DNA from: Pseudevernia furfuracea
Taxonomy: Eukaryota > Ascomycota > Lecanoromycetes > Lecanorales > Parmeliaceae
DNA length: 64,000 nucleotides
Reading direction: 5' to 3'
Assembly (NCBI GenBank): GCA_022315425.1
Contig: JAIUPT010000033.1
Coordinates: 186,001-250,000 of the forward strand
Part shown: positions 31,695 through 40,310 of the stretch, piece by piece
Numbering within the stretch: position 1 is the first letter of the stretch
Layout: every line of letters begins with the position of its first letter
Translations under genes and position numbers: made by a program
Notes under the pieces: model-generated
What the model saw: only the letters and a program-made list of their open reading frames with translations
The model's database searches: none
Told to the model about the DNA's origin: nothing

Positions 31695-33797
31695 ATGGCA
31701 GGCTTCTCCGCAGACAACAGCGCTCGCTTGCCATATGATCAGGTCCTCGTCGATATCGTCAACTACGTCTTCCACTACGAGGTGACCAGCCCGCGAGCGT
31801 GGGAGCGTGCCAAGGTCGCTCTGTTCGATGCTTTGGGATGTGCTTTTGAGACCCTCAAGGAGAGCCGAGAAGCTCGTGATCTGATTGGGCCTGTCGTTGA
31901 AGGCACGAGTGTACCAAATGGCTTCAGGTTGCCAGGCACTTCCCTCCAGCTCGATCCTGTCAAGGGAGCTTTTGATCTGGGAAGCCTGATACGCTATCTG
32001 GATCACAGCGATGCTTTTCCGGGGGCGGAATGGGGTCACCCTTCAGGTAAGACAGATGACAAGCAATTTCAATTGGACCTGCGCTGATCATTCTCTACAG
32101 ACAACATTGGCGCCATACTGGCCATTGCGGATCACCTCAGCCGTACTACCACATCCCCACCTTTGACTATGCGCACAGTCCTTCACGCCCTCATCAAAGC
32201 CTACGAAATCCAAGGCTGCTTCCAAATACACAATGCTTTCAATCAGCATGGTATCGACCACACGATCCTCGTTCGCATCGCCTCTACAGCCGTAGTGTCA
32301 CAACTCATGGGTCTCTCAGAACAACAAACTCTTGCCGCCGTCTCCCACGCCTTCATCGACGCAGGACCTCTACGATCATATCGTCAATCGCCAAATGCGG
32401 GACCACGCAAAGGTTGGGCAGCTGGGGATGCCTGTATGCGAGCTGTTCATTTGGTATTACTCGCCAAGAAAGGGCAGCCAGGTGCACCAACCGTGCTCAC
32501 AGATCCAAAATGGGGTTTCTACACTTCGCTTCTACATGATAAAGAATTCCAGCTTCCCAAGCCGTTCGCTACCTGGGTCGTCGAAAATGTGTTCTTCAAG
32601 ATCCACGCAGCCGAAGGCCATGCTGCTTCGGCCGTCGAAGCCGCCCTCACACTCGCCCAGAAAATCCGCTCAAGAGGTACACCTTTGGATATGTCGATCG
32701 CAGATGCTATAAACCATATCCATGTCCGAACTCAGAAACCGGCTATGATCATCATCAACAAACAGGGACCACTGCACAACGCGGCTGACAGAGATCACTG
32801 CATGCAATACATGATCGCTGTGGTCCTCTTGAAAGGGAGCATGATCGCCTCCGCCGACTACGATGACGATTCACCGTGGGCGAAGGACCCAAGGGTCGAG
32901 GTTCTAAGAAGGAAGATTGAAATGGTGGAGGATAAGCAATTCACGGCCGATTACCACGACGATAAGAAACGCAGCGCGGCCAATGCTTTACAAGTCACGC
33001 TCCTTGGCGAGGTCATGGAAGAGGTGCTGGTGGAATATCCGACGGGGCATCCGTGGCGGGATGATACTACTGGCTTGGTCCGACGAAAGTTCGAAGAAAA
33101 CGTAAACGGACTGTTCCAGCGAAGGCAAGCGGAAGAGATCATAGGCTTGGCAGAGTTGGGGGTGGAGGAATTCGAATACATGGGGGTGAAAGACTTCATG
33201 GACACGATGGTTCTCGCGGAGGAAACAGCGGTAGGAATCCTGCCTGTCGATGATGCCGCTGGATTGACAAAGGGCACCCCTCACCATCTCGCCATGGCTG
33301 AAATACCGTCAGTAGACGACCTGACAATCGTCATGCCCGGCTTCACACCGCAGCAAGTGGCCACTTTGGAAAACATGATGAACGCCACCATGAAAGCCGC
33401 CTTGGACGAACGCCTGGGGTCCAAAGCAAAGACCGGAATGCTCGAGCGCGCGTCTGGCGATTCGGCCGTCGATCTCCACGACGACGACGCCCTTGTCGGT
33501 CCAAAGGATGAGAGCCTGCCCGCCGTTGAGAGAGCGCCGGCGGACGATCTGACTATTGAGATGCCTGGCTTTAACGAGCAGCAAGTGTCCAGTTTGGAGG
33601 TCATGCTCAATACGACCGTGAAAGCTGCGCTGGATGAGAGGTGCGGTCCTCGGACCGATGTTGGGATCGTGAATGGGACTTCTTCTTCTTCCAAAGATGA
33701 TGTCGATATGATTGACGAGAATATCTCCCCAAGGGGTTCGCTGGTCGATCACCTCGGGGTCAATGGAGTGGAGGATGGGTCGAGATTTGCTTGTTGA
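31695..33797 (+). CDS. MmgE/PrpD-family dehydratase (2-methylcitrate dehydratase-like) with duplicated C-terminal extension
   Basis: Two exons (31695-32046, 32101-33797; 54-base phase-1 intron) encode 682 residues. Residues about 8-480 match PrpD: GPVVEGTSVPNGFRLPGTS, EWGHPSDNIGAILAIADHL across the splice, then HNAFNQHGIDH and AGPRKGWAAGDACMRAVHL. The reaction would be dehydration of 2-methylcitrate or a longer alkylcitrate. PrpD proteins normally end near 480-500; here about 190 residues follow. They hold two similar segments starting at residues 523 (DDLTIVMPGFTPQQVATLEN) and 599 (DDLTIEMPGFNEQQVSSLEV), each running to KAALDER. A mitochondrial presequence is not apparent. cis-Aconitate decarboxylase belongs to the same superfamily, but the PrpD-type motifs favour dehydratase. 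It follows the synthase on the same strand. Confidence 0.85.
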
Positions 33798-33990
33798 ATG
33801 GGCGTTTTCTTCTCCGCTCTTGTTCCAATACCCGTTCCGGTGTTTGATGGAGAATGCATCAATCGTCAGGCAAGTGCAACACCTGAGGAACTCTGGCGTC
33901 TGAGCCATGTGCACCGTCTCAGTTTACGATCTTACATACATACATCTCCACATAACCCCTGCCGACAAAAGTCTGTATGTAGCCGATCCA

Positions 33991-35238
33991 TCAATCCCCA
34001 ACCACCATCTCCAGAATCTCCATCACCTGCTCCTTCTCCCTCAACGGGATCGGATTGGTCTGACACCACCGATCACTCAAACTCCCCTCCGCCAACGCCG
34101 GCAGTTTCTCCCGTCCCACACCCACCTCCTTCAACGACCTCGGCATGCCCAATTCCCTGAAAATCGCATCCAACACATCCCCCAAATCACTCCCCCCGCG
34201 TCCGAGGCCCCTCCTGCTCAGAACCTCCTCCACCGCCCCTTCCCCCCACAACACCCCCAGCACCTTCCCCTGCTCCGCCCCGTTCACCGACTTGTTGAAC
34301 CTGACGACCGCGGGCAAAAGCACGCAGCTCGTCTCCCCGTGCCCCACCCCCAACGGGCCCAACTGGTGCCCGATCCCGTGACTCGCCCCCATCGGCACGC
34401 GCAACAGGCCGCAACCGATCGCGTCCCTCGCGCCGAGCAGACACCGCATCCGCGGCCCCAACGCCCCCGGGTCCGCCTTCGTCGCCAGCAGTCCCGGCAC
34501 CAGGGCCCGCAACCCCGCGGCCGCGTCCGCGTCCCCCTCGGCCGTCGAGGCGAGGCTGCACATGGCCTCGACGCAGTGGTCGACGGCGCGCACGCCCGTG
34601 CTCAGCCATACGCGCATCGGCGTCGTGGTGCCGAGTTCCGGGCTCAGGATCACGAGGCGCGGGGCGATGGAGAGGTGCTGGAAGGAGTGCTTGTGCATGG
34701 TGTCGTCGTCGGTGGCGCCGGCGATGGGGGTGTATTCGCCCGCGGAGAGGGAGGTGGGGATGCAGACGATCGGGACGGTCGCCGGGAGGAGCGGGTCCCT
34801 GAGGGTGGGGGAGTCGAAGTAGAGGGACGTGAGGGCGGGGAGGGTGGTGGCGGCGTTGGCGAGGGCGAGGGTGATGACTTTGGCGGCGTCGGTCAGGCTG
34901 CCGCCGCCGAGGGTGACGAGGATGTCCGCTTTTGCGTTCGCGGCTTCGTGCACGATGCTGAGGATGTCGGAGTAGTGGCTGTGGGGCCTGATGCCCTTTC
35001 TGATACCTACGACGGCACCGGCGCCGATTGTGGATTCGAGGGCGTGGACGAGGGAGGGTAGGTCCGTGGTGTTGCGGCTTAGGGCGCCGGAAGCTAGGAT
35101 GTAGACGCGGTGGGCGTGGAAGGTGGAGGCGACGTGGTGGGCGCAGGCTTGGGAGTAGGGAGTGCCGTAGGAGATGTAGGGGGAGGGGTGGGGACATTTG
35201 CCGGGGGGGAATGCGGGAGTGTAGATTTCGTGGGACAT
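33991..35238 (-). CDS. Iron-containing alcohol dehydrogenase, maleylacetate reductase type
   Basis: 415 residues from the ATG at 35238 (MSHEIYTPAF), 7 codons inside the longest frame. ILVTLGGGSLTDAAKVITLA is the nucleotide site. IPTSLSAGEYTPIAG is characteristic of maleylacetate reductases rather than other Fe-ADHs. Metal ligands are likely in VRAVDHCVEA and GASHGIGHQLG. It would reduce a maleylacetate-like or related keto/aldehyde substrate with NAD(P)H. The gene is far richer in GC at third positions than its neighbours, which opens long shadow frames on other strands. It converges on the dehydratase gene with a 190-base gap. A role in the same pathway is inferred from position only. It could also be a free-standing aromatic-catabolism gene. 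Confidence 0.88.
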   Translation of the reverse strand: MSHEIYTPAFPPGKCPHPSPYISYGTPYSQACAHHVASTFHAHRVYILASGALSRNTTDLPSLVHALESTIGAGAVVGIRKGIRPHSHYSDILSIVHEAANAKADILVTLGGGSLTDAAKVITLALANAATTLPALTSLYFDSPTLRDPLLPATVPIVCIPTSLSAGEYTPIAGATDDDTMHKHSFQHLSIAPRLVILSPELGTTTPMRVWLSTGVRAVDHCVEAMCSLASTAEGDADAAAGLRALVPGLLATKADPGALGPRMRCLLGARDAIGCGLLRVPMGASHGIGHQLGPLGVGHGETSCVLLPAVVRFNKSVNGAEQGKVLGVLWGEGAVEEVLSRRGLGRGGSDLGDVLDAIFRELGMPRSLKEVGVGREKLPALAEGSLSDRWCQTNPIPLREKEQVMEILEMVVGD

Positions 35239-35537
35239 GGTAGTGTTTTTGTGTAACAAAGATGTATTGAGGAGAAGGCTATGTAGGCGTGGCTTTCTGA
35301 ATGGATTTTGTGGTAACTGTAACTGTGTAGGAAACTTGTGCTGGCAAATAGCACTAGATATGTTGTAGGATAGCTGAAATTGAAACTGTGAAAGTCCTTT
35401 TGAGTCTTAAGAAAAATTAATTGACTAGTGAAAGAAAAGACGACGAAATAATAATGAAATCAAAGTGAAAGACGCTTATCGACATCCAGACACTTTTCGA
35501 TGATGTCACTTTGAATTATTAGTATGTAGAAAGATCG
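35239..35537. other. Divergent promoter region
   Basis: AT-rich, with GAAAGAAAAG-type purine runs. It serves the reductase (-) and the small gene at 35538 (+). Confidence 0.4.
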
Positions 35538-35876
35538 ATGAGCTTGAATGATAGATTACTTTCTTTACTTCTCGGAGGACAAGACAGCGATGCCTTTGCC
35601 AACCTGCACGACCAGCCACTGGACGAGAGCGAGATAGTGCAGACGTTGTGGAAGGTATCAGACTTTCTGGTAGAGTGCTTCGAGATCATCTCAAACAACC
35701 CTTTTCACACCTTGAGGATACTAATAGTGAGTAGGTAGGTAGAATAACGCTGGTGACCCTTCTCTCATAGACTTGCCGAGCCTACGGCTTGGGAGCCCGC
35801 GTCGCCGAATCAGCCTGACCCAGTGCCCGATTCCGACCTAGAGGAAATGCTCCAGGACCTTGAGATCGATGCCTAA
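35538..35876 (+). CDS. Small two-exon gene with acidic C-terminus, unrecognised
   Basis: Exon 1 starts MSLNDRLLSLLLGGQDSDAF and continues to NPFHTLRILI. A GTGAGT donor (35727) and the acceptor after GCCGAG (35780) join in frame to a Pro/Asp-rich tail ending DLEEMLQDLEIDA, about 94 residues in all. Other acceptor choices (after CATAG at 35770) give a shorter protein. The tail frame looks coding in composition. I do not recognise it and no membrane segment is visible. The stretch after it (35877-36240) is non-coding with small hairpins. Confidence is limited by the splice ambiguity. Confidence 0.45.
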
Positions 35877-36241
35877 AGTGCTCTGTATAACTATGTCCAT
35901 GTATCCGCGAGTAAGAGTATTTGTAGTATCACTCGGAGGATCGAGCGCGACCTTCCCCTTAAAAGGGTCGTTATCGACAGCTCCAGCAATAAGGGGGAGC
36001 GACTTAAAGAAGGGTTCGATTCCCTACCTAGCTCCATGGTTGGTGTAACTCCCCCTCCTATCTCATAGATAGCGAAATCAAAAACAAGACACAGCTAGAT
36101 ACCAGAGAGGGGGAGAAGCGGACTGGCATTAGAGCCTCGGCGTAAGGCTGTTCGGCACACCTTCCATGTTACAAAGTCTTCCATCGTTCTCTGAAATTTG
36201 GGAACGATCTCGGACCACCCCAATGCCCACATTCCTGCCAA

Positions 36242-38137
36242 ATGACAGAAGCACCAGTCAGTGCGGTGGCTACTGATGGCAATGATCATACGAAGAAGTC
36301 GAAGAAGAGGAGGCGAGAAAATATATCGAAAGACACTGTCGGCAATGGCGACGATGGCGGGAGCAAACCATCCAAAGAGGAGCGAAGAGAGGCGAAAAGG
36401 CTGAAGAAATTGGCCAAGGAGCCGGGCGCCGGCCGAAGGCAAGATGAGGTTTTGCCAGGAGATGGCGAGGTGGGCGAGGTGGAGGAAGCTGCCGTCAATG
36501 GAGATCAAAGCGACGGCAAGCCCTCGAAAGAGGCTCGAAAGGAAGCAAAAAGACTGAAGAAGTTGGCGATGGAGCAGGACAATGCAGCCGAACATCTGCC
36601 AGCAACAGATAGGGTCAATCCAGTAGACAAAGCTTCTGATAAAGCTACACGGAAGGCGGAGAAGGCACGCTTGAAAGCAGAGAAAAAGTCAGCGAAGTTG
36701 GAGGACGCCGATGCTGGATCGCAATCAAATGCTACCAATGGCACATCCAAGTCGAAACCAGGATATTTAGAGGATTCAAATCTCACAGCGCTCTCGCAAT
36801 CCGAAATCGACGACTTCCTCTCGACCAACTTCATCACAATCAGCGACCCAACCTCCTCAACTAATCTTCGTCCCATCACAAGATTCTCCCACCTCCCCTC
36901 CCACACCACCACATCTTCCTCGCCCTTCACCGCCTTCAAAACTCCGACTCCAATTCAGTCAGCCGCCTGGCCTTTCCTCCTCTCCGGCCGCGACGTAATC
37001 GGCGTCGCAGAGACCGGCTCTGGCAAGACCCTCGCCTTCGGTGTCCCATGCATACGGTCTATAACCAGCTCATCCAGAACGAGCGGCTCCCCAGCTAAAG
37101 CAGTCATTGTCTCCCCAACCCGTGAACTCGCCGCGCAGATCCACACTCAAATCGAGACCCTCGCCTCCCCCGCCCACCTCTCCACCGTCTGCGTCTATGG
37201 CGGCGTACCCAAAGACCCACAACGTTTGGCTCTAAAAACCGCACACATAGTCGTTGCGACTCCGGGCCGACTTAATGATCTCATAAACGAAGGCTCTGCC
37301 GACCTAAGCAATGTCAATTACGTGGTATTAGACGAAGCAGACCGCATGCTCGACAAAGGCTTTGAAGACGAAATCCGCAAGATCATCGCCACCACTCCCA
37401 CAGAAGGCCGCCAAACCCTCATGTTCACAGCCACCTGGCCCCCTTCCGTCCGAGACCTAGCATCCACCTTCATGAAAACCCCCGTGCACATCTCCATCGG
37501 CGCCGACAACCCCACCGGCGAACTCCGCGCCAACACCAAAATAACCCAAATCGTCGAAGTCGTCGACCCGCGGCAGAAAGAGACGCGCCTCCTGCAACTC
37601 TTGAAACAACACCAAGGCGCAGGGGCCAAAAAGAACGACCGTATTCTAGTATTCTGCCTCTACAAAAAAGAGGCCGCGCGCATCGAAAGTTTCCTCAGCA
37701 CCCGCGGGATGAAAGTCGCCGGCATCCACGGCGACATGTCCCAAGACCGACGCACCGCCTCCCTCTCCGCCTTCAAAACCGGCACCTGTCCCCTCCTCGT
37801 CGCCACCGACGTCGCCGCCCGCGGGCTCGACATCCCCGCCGTCAAAGCGGTCATCAACGTCACCTTCCCGCTCACGGTCGAAGACTACGTGCACCGCATC
37901 GGACGCACGGGGCGGGCGGGCGCGGACGGCTTGGCGATCACGCTATTTACGGACCACGACAAGGCGCAGTCCGGGGCCTTGATTAACGTGCTGAGGGCGG
38001 CGGGGCAGGAGATTCCCGAGGAGTTGTTGAGGTTTGGGACGACGGTCAAGAAGAAGGGTCATGAGGCTTATGGGGCGTTTTACAAGGACCCTGGAGTCGG
38101 GGGGAAGAAGGAGGGGACGAAGATTAAGTTTGATTGA
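36242..38137 (+). CDS. DBP3: ATP-dependent RNA helicase DBP3 (DEAD-box)
   Basis: Single exon, 631 residues. It acts in the nucleolus in early 60S pre-rRNA processing. The basic N-terminal region has two copies of KPSKE(E/A)R(R/K)EAKRLKKLA (residues about 42 and 93). Core motifs are the Q motif around FKTPTPIQSAAWPFL, AETGSGKT (about 258), PTRELAAQ, TPGRL, DEAD (364) and TATWP (motif III, in place of the common SAT). They continue with ATDVAARGLDIP and HRIGRTGRAG. The C-terminal FGTTVKKKGHEAYGAFYKD is distinctive of DBP3 against other DEAD-box helicases. It converges with RFT1 at a 164-base gap. Housekeeping. Confidence 0.95.
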   Translation: MTEAPVSAVATDGNDHTKKSKKRRRENISKDTVGNGDDGGSKPSKEERREAKRLKKLAKEPGAGRRQDEVLPGDGEVGEVEEAAVNGDQSDGKPSKEARKEAKRLKKLAMEQDNAAEHLPATDRVNPVDKASDKATRKAEKARLKAEKKSAKLEDADAGSQSNATNGTSKSKPGYLEDSNLTALSQSEIDDFLSTNFITISDPTSSTNLRPITRFSHLPSHTTTSSSPFTAFKTPTPIQSAAWPFLLSGRDVIGVAETGSGKTLAFGVPCIRSITSSSRTSGSPAKAVIVSPTRELAAQIHTQIETLASPAHLSTVCVYGGVPKDPQRLALKTAHIVVATPGRLNDLINEGSADLSNVNYVVLDEADRMLDKGFEDEIRKIIATTPTEGRQTLMFTATWPPSVRDLASTFMKTPVHISIGADNPTGELRANTKITQIVEVVDPRQKETRLLQLLKQHQGAGAKKNDRILVFCLYKKEAARIESFLSTRGMKVAGIHGDMSQDRRTASLSAFKTGTCPLLVATDVAARGLDIPAVKAVINVTFPLTVEDYVHRIGRTGRAGADGLAITLFTDHDKAQSGALINVLRAAGQEIPEELLRFGTTVKKKGHEAYGAFYKDPGVGGKKEGTKIKFD

Positions 38138-38301
38138 TTTTGATGGCGTGAGATGAATTGAGGCCATCATTCATGGGTTTTTTCAAATGCACAGGTAGAT
38201 AGATAGACGGATGTTGGTGAGGTTCTGGCATGAACAACATGGTCAGAGTAGATGAAGCAAAAATAAACGCATGGAACTATCAATATCTCTTCGCAACAAC
38301 A

Positions 38302-40068
38302 TCATCGCCTTCCTCTCATGAAGCGTCGTAACAAAGGAAACCTCCCCATCAACCCCTTCGGCACGAACTCCGCCAGGAAATCCCGCTCAAACACCACAAC
38401 ACCGAGCACACACCCCCCGGCCACGAACGCGCATCTGACCAACTCCCCCCACCCACCACTCTCCAGCCGCGCACCGGTCCCCATGACCGCAAGCGCTCCT
38501 CTCGCCGCGACCCCCACCGCCACACTGCCCGCACTCGGCAACAAGCTTCCCGCCCTCAAACCCTCCCCGCCACCCACCCCCCGCAAATACGCCTGCACGA
38601 AGCCCCAGCTCCACCAGATCCTCAACCCCATCGTCACCTCGTTCGCCAGCACCAAACCCGTCGCGCCCATCTCGAAGACCCTGAGCACGAGGAAGCCCGT
38701 GCCGGCGAACGCGCCGAAGAAAGCCACCTTCCAGACCGTCTGCCTAGTGATTTGCGGATCGGTAGCGACGACGCTCACAAAGGCTTCCAGGATGCCGTTG
38801 ATCGCGAGGAGAGGGATGTAGTAGCAGTAAGTAGCGAGTACGCCGGGAGCTTCTGTATGAGTCCAACGGCTGCCGGCGACGAGGCGGAGGAGGATGGGGG
38901 CTAAAGGCGGGCCGAGACATGTGGCGAAGACGGAGAGGAGGAGGTAGAGGCGGAGGAGGGTGGTGAGGTGGGTTTTTGCATGGGAGAGAATCGCGTTGTC
39001 TTTGGTTTTGGAAGCGGTTTGAGCAGCGGCGGGAAGACGGCCGAAGAGAGAGCGGGAGGATTCTTCGATTGGTTGGAGGATGATGCGAGCGAGTAGGCCA
39101 CCGTAATTGGAAGCTAGAGCGTAAGCGCCCTGGGAAGGGAGGGATGCGAATGTTGCGATGAGGTAGCCGTCGCCGTATGTAAGGAGCTGATTGAATATGT
39201 TTTGGCCGTAGAGGGTAGCCGTACGCATTATGAGAGGGCGGGAAAAGCGTGAGATAACGTAGTCCCCACTTGACGCAATGGGTTTGGTAAGGAGTGAGAC
39301 TGCATTCTGGGCGTAGATAGGATAGACGTTTGAGAGGTAGAGAACATTGAGGGTGATGGCGTATCCTAACTGGCCAGCGGCGAAGGGCAGAACGCCAAGA
39401 TTGCGGCCGCTCATGCCTACCCAAATCGATATAGAACAGCTTATGAGGGCCCTCGTGAAGAATGCTAGAAACTCGGCTGAAGCACGAGTTGCGTACATCA
39501 TCTCTTGCCGGGCAACATTGAATGCAGGCTCATTCAGAAGCTCAATAGCTGTGGAGAATGCGTAGATGTAGAGCGAGGCCCTCATATGGTGAGACTCGAG
39601 GACTGCTATGTCGGCTTTCCGCAAATATAGCCAGGTGAAAGCAATTGTCAATGGGAGACCGACGATGATGGCTGCATGCGAGAGATTGACAACTTCTTGC
39701 ATCCTCCGTTTCGTTCCATAGCTGACAGCCACATTTTCGGACCCCTTCTTGTCGTTCCCTGTACCCCTTTCCGCGGTCTTTTTCTGTTCATCATCGCTTG
39801 GTTTATGTTGGAGAGCATTGCGAAGACTTTCACGTGCAAAGTACAGCGTGGAGATGGAGAACAACTCTAGTTGGGCAGACAGTCCGAGGATATGAGGAGA
39901 TAAAAACCGCAGCAGTACCTGGTTGACAATGAAGGTGAGGGCCCGGCATCCTATCTGGAGGAGGATGAGGAATGAAGCGCCCTTTACGGATCTCGAGGGA
40001 AGGGAGTCGGCGTTCAAAGGCTCTGTGGCAGGCTCCTCCTTCAAGAGGTCAGCTTCGGCTTCTGACAT
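38302..40068 (-). CDS. RFT1: RFT1, ER lipid-linked oligosaccharide translocation protein
   Basis: 588 residues from the ATG at 40068 (MSEAEADLLKEEP). An in-frame ATG at 40194 would add 42 residues that are not membrane-like. It is a polytopic ER membrane protein of the MOP/flippase superfamily, needed for N-glycosylation with Man5GlcNAc2-PP-dolichol. Hallmarks are LQIGCRALTFIVNQVLLRFL in TM1, ARESLRNAL, GYAITLNVLYL and ATLYGQNIFNQLLTYGDGYL. LIARIILQPIEESSRSLF-type sequence (here LLARIILQPIEESSRSLFGR) is the strongest family mark. The last 120 residues are Gly/Arg-rich with high GC. I see no intron. Confidence 0.93.
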   Translation of the reverse strand: MSEAEADLLKEEPATEPLNADSLPSRSVKGASFLILLQIGCRALTFIVNQVLLRFLSPHILGLSAQLELFSISTLYFARESLRNALQHKPSDDEQKKTAERGTGNDKKGSENVAVSYGTKRRMQEVVNLSHAAIIVGLPLTIAFTWLYLRKADIAVLESHHMRASLYIYAFSTAIELLNEPAFNVARQEMMYATRASAEFLAFFTRALISCSISIWVGMSGRNLGVLPFAAGQLGYAITLNVLYLSNVYPIYAQNAVSLLTKPIASSGDYVISRFSRPLIMRTATLYGQNIFNQLLTYGDGYLIATFASLPSQGAYALASNYGGLLARIILQPIEESSRSLFGRLPAAAQTASKTKDNAILSHAKTHLTTLLRLYLLLSVFATCLGPPLAPILLRLVAGSRWTHTEAPGVLATYCYYIPLLAINGILEAFVSVVATDPQITRQTVWKVAFFGAFAGTGFLVLRVFEMGATGLVLANEVTMGLRIWWSWGFVQAYLRGVGGGEGLRAGSLLPSAGSVAVGVAARGALAVMGTGARLESGGWGELVRCAFVAGGCVLGVVVFERDFLAEFVPKGLMGRFPLLRRFMRGRR

Positions 40069-40310
40069 GACCACCAGTGGGTTGGAGAGATATGTCAACT
40101 TACCTTGGGGAAGAGAAGGGGTCGCATGAACTCGGAGGAGAAAGTACAATTGGCCCGTCGCGCATACAAGATTGTCCTCGACTGAAGATATCAAAGGTGC
40201 GAAGAGCGCTAATATATAAATTAATGTCTCTTAGATATCTAACGATTTTACGATAAAGAGTCTAATTATTACTCCTCATGCTGCAAAATCGCTTCTAGCT
40301 CCAATTAATT

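Noticed and set aside
31695..33797. cis-Aconitate decarboxylase (itaconate pathway)
   Set aside because: Same superfamily, but the motifs match 2-methylcitrate dehydratase and no mitochondrial tricarboxylate carrier gene is adjacent.
33907..35197. Long open frames on + (384 codons) and - (336 codons) over the Fe-ADH gene
   Set aside because: They are shadows of a very GC-rich coding region; low-complexity Arg/Pro/Gly products, while the 415-residue frame is a clear enzyme.
35990..36035. GGGTTCGATTCCC looks like a tRNA T-arm
   Set aside because: No matching acceptor strand, D-arm or anticodon arm can be folded upstream; only isolated small hairpins are present.
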